Origin: a virus
Direction: 5' to 3' (one strand)
Virus record (IMG/VR): IMGVR_UViG_3300010354_000695
Location: 1-23,008 of that record
Length of the DNA stretch: 23,008 bases
Below, piece by piece: positions 20,940 to 23,008 of this stretch. The notes beneath the pieces were generated by a model. The model ran no database searches. It worked only from the letters and a program-made list of their open reading frames with translations, and had not been told where the DNA came from. How positions within the stretch are numbered: the first letter of the stretch is position 1; each line of letters opens with the position of its first letter. Both the position numbers and the translations under genes were made by a program.

Positions 20940-22865
20940 CTACTCCTCCTCTTCTTCGATGAACAGCTTGGACACGACGTCGTCCACGATGGCCTCGCGG
21001 TCCTCCATGCCGAGCAGCTTCTCGCCCATGCCGTCCAGCTCGTCGGCCGCGAGGAACTGCTCGATGGGGCCGAACTTGTCGGTCAGGATCTCGACCACAC
21101 GCTCGTCGTAGGTCGAGGCTGCGACGACGACCTTCAGCAGCGTGGCCCGTCCGCCATGCCGGTCGAACCGGCCACGCCACTGAAGGAAGTCACCGGGCTT
21201 CCAAGGAAGCATGGCGAAGATGGCGAGGTCTGCTGTCTGCATGCCGTCGACGGCGATCCCGAAGGCTTGGCCGGTCCCCACCAAACAGCAGGGACCGGCG
21301 CTGCTTCGGAACCCGTCGGTCATGTCGTTGCGCTCGGACTCGCTTACGCCGCCGTGCCCAACCCAGACCGTCGCGTTCTTCACCTCGTCGCTGGCGCTCG
21401 CGGCCTTTCGGATCGCTTCGCCCCAACGCTCGGCTTCCCGGCGACGCGCAGTGAACACGATAACCTTGCCGCCACCCTTCAGTCCTTCAAGGACCTCCGC
21501 CACGACGTAGCTACGCTTTCGACTGCTCGCCTCCGCAAGACGCGCCTCGATGAGACGTTCTCGCGCCGGCACATCTTCATAATCACCTCGCGCCTGACGC
21601 GCAAGCTGTTTGATAGCTTGATCGAAGGTTTGTGCGTCGTCGTAGCGCTCGGCCTTGTCCTGCGCGGACACCGGCAGGTAGACCACCTGGACGCGCGTCG
21701 GCGGCAGGCTGGCGTGGCTCTCGGTGTACGGCACCTCGTGCGTGAAGAAGGAGCAGCGCGCCCGAAGCTCGTCGATGTTGCTGCTCCCCTTGTCGTCGTA
21801 GCCGCCGTAGGGGTTCGGCGTAGCGTCGCAGTAGCGCTGCGCGAAGCTGCGGTAGCTGTGGGCGAAGCCGCCGGGCGTGAGCAGGTCGAGCTGCGACCAG
21901 AGTCGGCGCGGCCGTCCGTCGTCGAGCGGGGTGGCCGTGAGGCCGATGCGGAGCTTCAGCGTGGGCAGACGGCTGACGTCCATGATCGCCACGGACCACG
22001 CGTCACGGTCGCCGCTGGCGGTCTGGCGCCGATGGAAGTCGACCTTCCCGTCGGATCGGCTGACGGCCTTCCAGCGCTTCGACTGCCCGTGGATGTGCAG
22101 CTCGTCGAGGATGAGCACGGTCGCCTGGAGCGAGGCGACGAAGCCGAGGTTGTCGTTCAGCGACTCCGCACCGATGACGACGAAGCGACGCTGCCCGTTC
22201 TTGGTGCAGTACTCGGTGTACTGGGTCCACGTCATGTCGCCCTTGCGGCGCTCGCTCTCCGGCAGCAGCCGCCACGGCAGGATGTTCGTGTACTGCTGAA
22301 CCTGCGTCCACCAGACGTGCCGGGCCTTCGCGGGACAGATCACGACGACCGTACCGTCCTGCGTCAGCGCGTCCACGAGCGCGCCCACGGTCTTGCCGGC
22401 TCCGCACCCCCAGACCTTCATGACCCACGGGCGCCCTGCGGCCCATGCGGCACCACGGCGCTGGTAGGGCGTGGCCATCGCCTCGACGTGAGGCTTCAGC
22501 TCTGCGTTCGCGACGTGGCGCTTGATGATGCGCCGACCGCTCTCTTCGAGATGGTTGAGTCCCTCCTCGGTCTGCGGCCACGGCAGCACGAGCTGCGCTC
22601 CTGCGCGCGGCTCCGCGCTCCAGAGGCCGTTGAGCCCCCAGCCCGCGAGGAAGTGCTCCACGATGAACGCGGCGTGCACGGGCGCGTAGACGTCGATGTG
22701 CGACGGCGCCCCCTCGTCGGGCCACTCGTTCTTCGTCAGCCGGTACTTGCGGCGGCCACGGATGGCCCACGCGAGCGCGCCGGGGATGTTCTGCTCCAGC
22801 GCGATGGCGAACTGGGCTTGTTGGGGGTCGAACAGCTTGTAGATGTAGTGGGGCTGGTCCCACAT
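20940..22865 (-). CDS. SF2 DEAD/DEAH-type helicase (641 aa)
   Basis: The start at 22865 is taken because AGGAG precedes it and the longer start at 22904 would fall upstream of the transcription start of the promoter at 22889-22917. The domains are: an N-terminal ~120-residue module, a Q-like ATPYQRRGAAW (131-141), Walker A WGCGAGKT (152-159), motif Ia VVICPAKARHVWW (174-186), DELH (254-257), LTATP (309-313), and a second RecA domain with KVIVFTARR and WKPGDFLQWRGRFDRHG (motif VI). These are SNF2/SF2 helicase motifs. It translocates on or unwinds DNA and heads the recombination operon. The C-terminus is acidic. Confidence 0.85.
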   Translation of the reverse strand: MWDQPHYIYKLFDPQQAQFAIALEQNIPGALAWAIRGRRKYRLTKNEWPDEGAPSHIDVYAPVHAAFIVEHFLAGWGLNGLWSAEPRAGAQLVLPWPQTEEGLNHLEESGRRIIKRHVANAELKPHVEAMATPYQRRGAAWAAGRPWVMKVWGCGAGKTVGALVDALTQDGTVVVICPAKARHVWWTQVQQYTNILPWRLLPESERRKGDMTWTQYTEYCTKNGQRRFVVIGAESLNDNLGFVASLQATVLILDELHIHGQSKRWKAVSRSDGKVDFHRRQTASGDRDAWSVAIMDVSRLPTLKLRIGLTATPLDDGRPRRLWSQLDLLTPGGFAHSYRSFAQRYCDATPNPYGGYDDKGSSNIDELRARCSFFTHEVPYTESHASLPPTRVQVVYLPVSAQDKAERYDDAQTFDQAIKQLARQARGDYEDVPARERLIEARLAEASSRKRSYVVAEVLEGLKGGGKVIVFTARRREAERWGEAIRKAASASDEVKNATVWVGHGGVSESERNDMTDGFRSSAGPCCLVGTGQAFGIAVDGMQTADLAIFAMLPWKPGDFLQWRGRFDRHGGRATLLKVVVAASTYDERVVEILTDKFGPIEQFLAADELDGMGEKLLGMEDREAIVDDVVSKLFIEEEEE

Positions 22866-22888
22866 GGTGCTCTCCTGAAGGCGGATCG

Positions 22889-22917
22889 AGCGTAGCGGGT
22901 CCATGACAAGGCGTCAA
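22889..22917 (-). promoter_or_regulatory. Leftward promoter of the helicase operon
   Basis: Minus strand: TTGACG (22917-22912), a 17-base spacer, then TACGCT (22894-22889). Both hexamers are four to five of six matches to consensus. It lies just upstream of the helicase RBS and shows that the helicase start is 22865. Confidence 0.6.
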
Positions 22918-22923
22918 GGGTTC

Positions 22924-22952
22924 TTGACGCAGCGGTAGAGAGATGGTACATG
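22924..22952 (+). promoter_or_regulatory. Divergent rightward promoter, motif copy 5
   Basis: TTGACG (22924-22929), a 17-base spacer starting CAGCGGTA, then an extended TGG-TACATG (-10 at 22947-22952). The motif reads TTGACGCAGCGGTA. The -35 boxes of the two divergent promoters are only 6 bases apart (22917 and 22924), so one protein bound here could control both. Confidence 0.6.
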
Positions 22953-22984
22953 GTGGCATGCCTCAAGGTGAGGTGGAGGATCCC

Positions 22985-23008
22985 ATGAACGAATCTGCTG
23001 TCGTGATC
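22985..23008 (+). CDS. Start of a rightward gene, cut by the window end
   Basis: The ATG at 22985 follows GTGGAGGATCCC, a strong RBS with good spacing, and is downstream of the promoter at 22924-22952. Only eight codons are present (MNESAVVI), too few to suggest a product. It marks the switch to rightward transcription at the right edge. Confidence 0.5.

Noticed and set aside
21156-22895. A 579-codon rightward ORF opposite the helicase
   Set aside because: Antisense shadow; no RBS, no motif, while the leftward frame carries all helicase motifs.
20940-22904. Helicase start at 22904
   Set aside because: This start has no RBS and lies between the -35 and -10 boxes of the promoter at 22889-22917; ATG 22865 has AGGAG at proper distance.
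1-23008. tRNA genes or a CRISPR array
   Set aside because: Looked for T-loop/acceptor patterns and for regularly spaced short repeats on both strands by eye; none found. The only repeats are the gene-junction ones near 10900-11300.

Overview
This window reads as part of a high-GC, double-stranded DNA tailed-phage (or prophage) genome. The genes are small and tightly packed, with 4-base ATGA/GTGA overlaps, frequent GTG starts and strong Shine-Dalgarno sequences. The recognisable products are phage replication and recombination functions: a family A DNA polymerase, a Dam-type methyltransferase, a DUF927 helicase, an SF2 helicase, a RecB/Cas4-like nuclease, a RecA/Sak4-like ATPase, a DUF3310 protein and a terminase-small-subunit-like protein. 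No capsid, tail, lysis or integrase gene is visible, and no tRNA or CRISPR was seen. Nothing in the sequence pins down the host beyond a high-GC bacterium using sigma-70-like promoters.

Layout. (1) 1-2912, rightward: nine small accessory genes, mostly unrecognised, including two single-helix membrane proteins and a WYL-like mini-protein, with an internal promoter at 1232. (2) 2913-3041: a convergent gap holding three stem-loops. (3) 3042-9682, leftward: an SMC/Rad50-like ATPase, small genes, a multi-HTH protein, a DUF927 helicase, two unknowns and, after a gap, a TerS-like gene. (4) 9783-13736, leftward: an unbroken chain of 12 small genes behind a well-formed promoter at 13759-13787. It includes tandem paralogues, a zinc-binding DUF3310 fusion and two genes too short for ordinary ORF calling (26 and 56 aa). 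(5) 13797-17065, leftward: a UDG-like/exonuclease/polymerase fusion preceded by an overlapping adenine methyltransferase. (6) 17103-18057: an unknown phage protein and a Dps-like ferroxidase, set off from region 7 by a terminator that runs into a promoter. (7) 18224-22865, leftward: SF2 helicase, Fe-S nuclease, Sak4-like ATPase and an SSB-like protein, a replication/recombination operon. (8) 22889-23008: divergent promoters and the start of a rightward gene.

How it fits together. Regions 5 and 7 look like the replication core: the helicase, nuclease, RecA-like ATPase and SSB-like protein would process and pair DNA, the polymerase copies it, its UDG-like domain may survey uracil, and Dam marks it. 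Region 3 supplies a second helicase with a DNA-binding protein and an SMC-like ATPase. Five sites in non-coding or gene-border positions share a TTGACG-n3-CGGT-type motif, which suggests common control of the leftward operons and of the rightward gene at the right edge.

The most unusual points are the polymerase (an N-terminal UDG-like domain plus non-canonical motif A and C residues), the phage-borne Dps with ferroxidase ligands at exact spacing, the degenerate P-loop in the Sak4-like ATPase, the repeated promoter-associated motif, and the mosaic family of tandem small paralogues flanked by 64-bp repeats.
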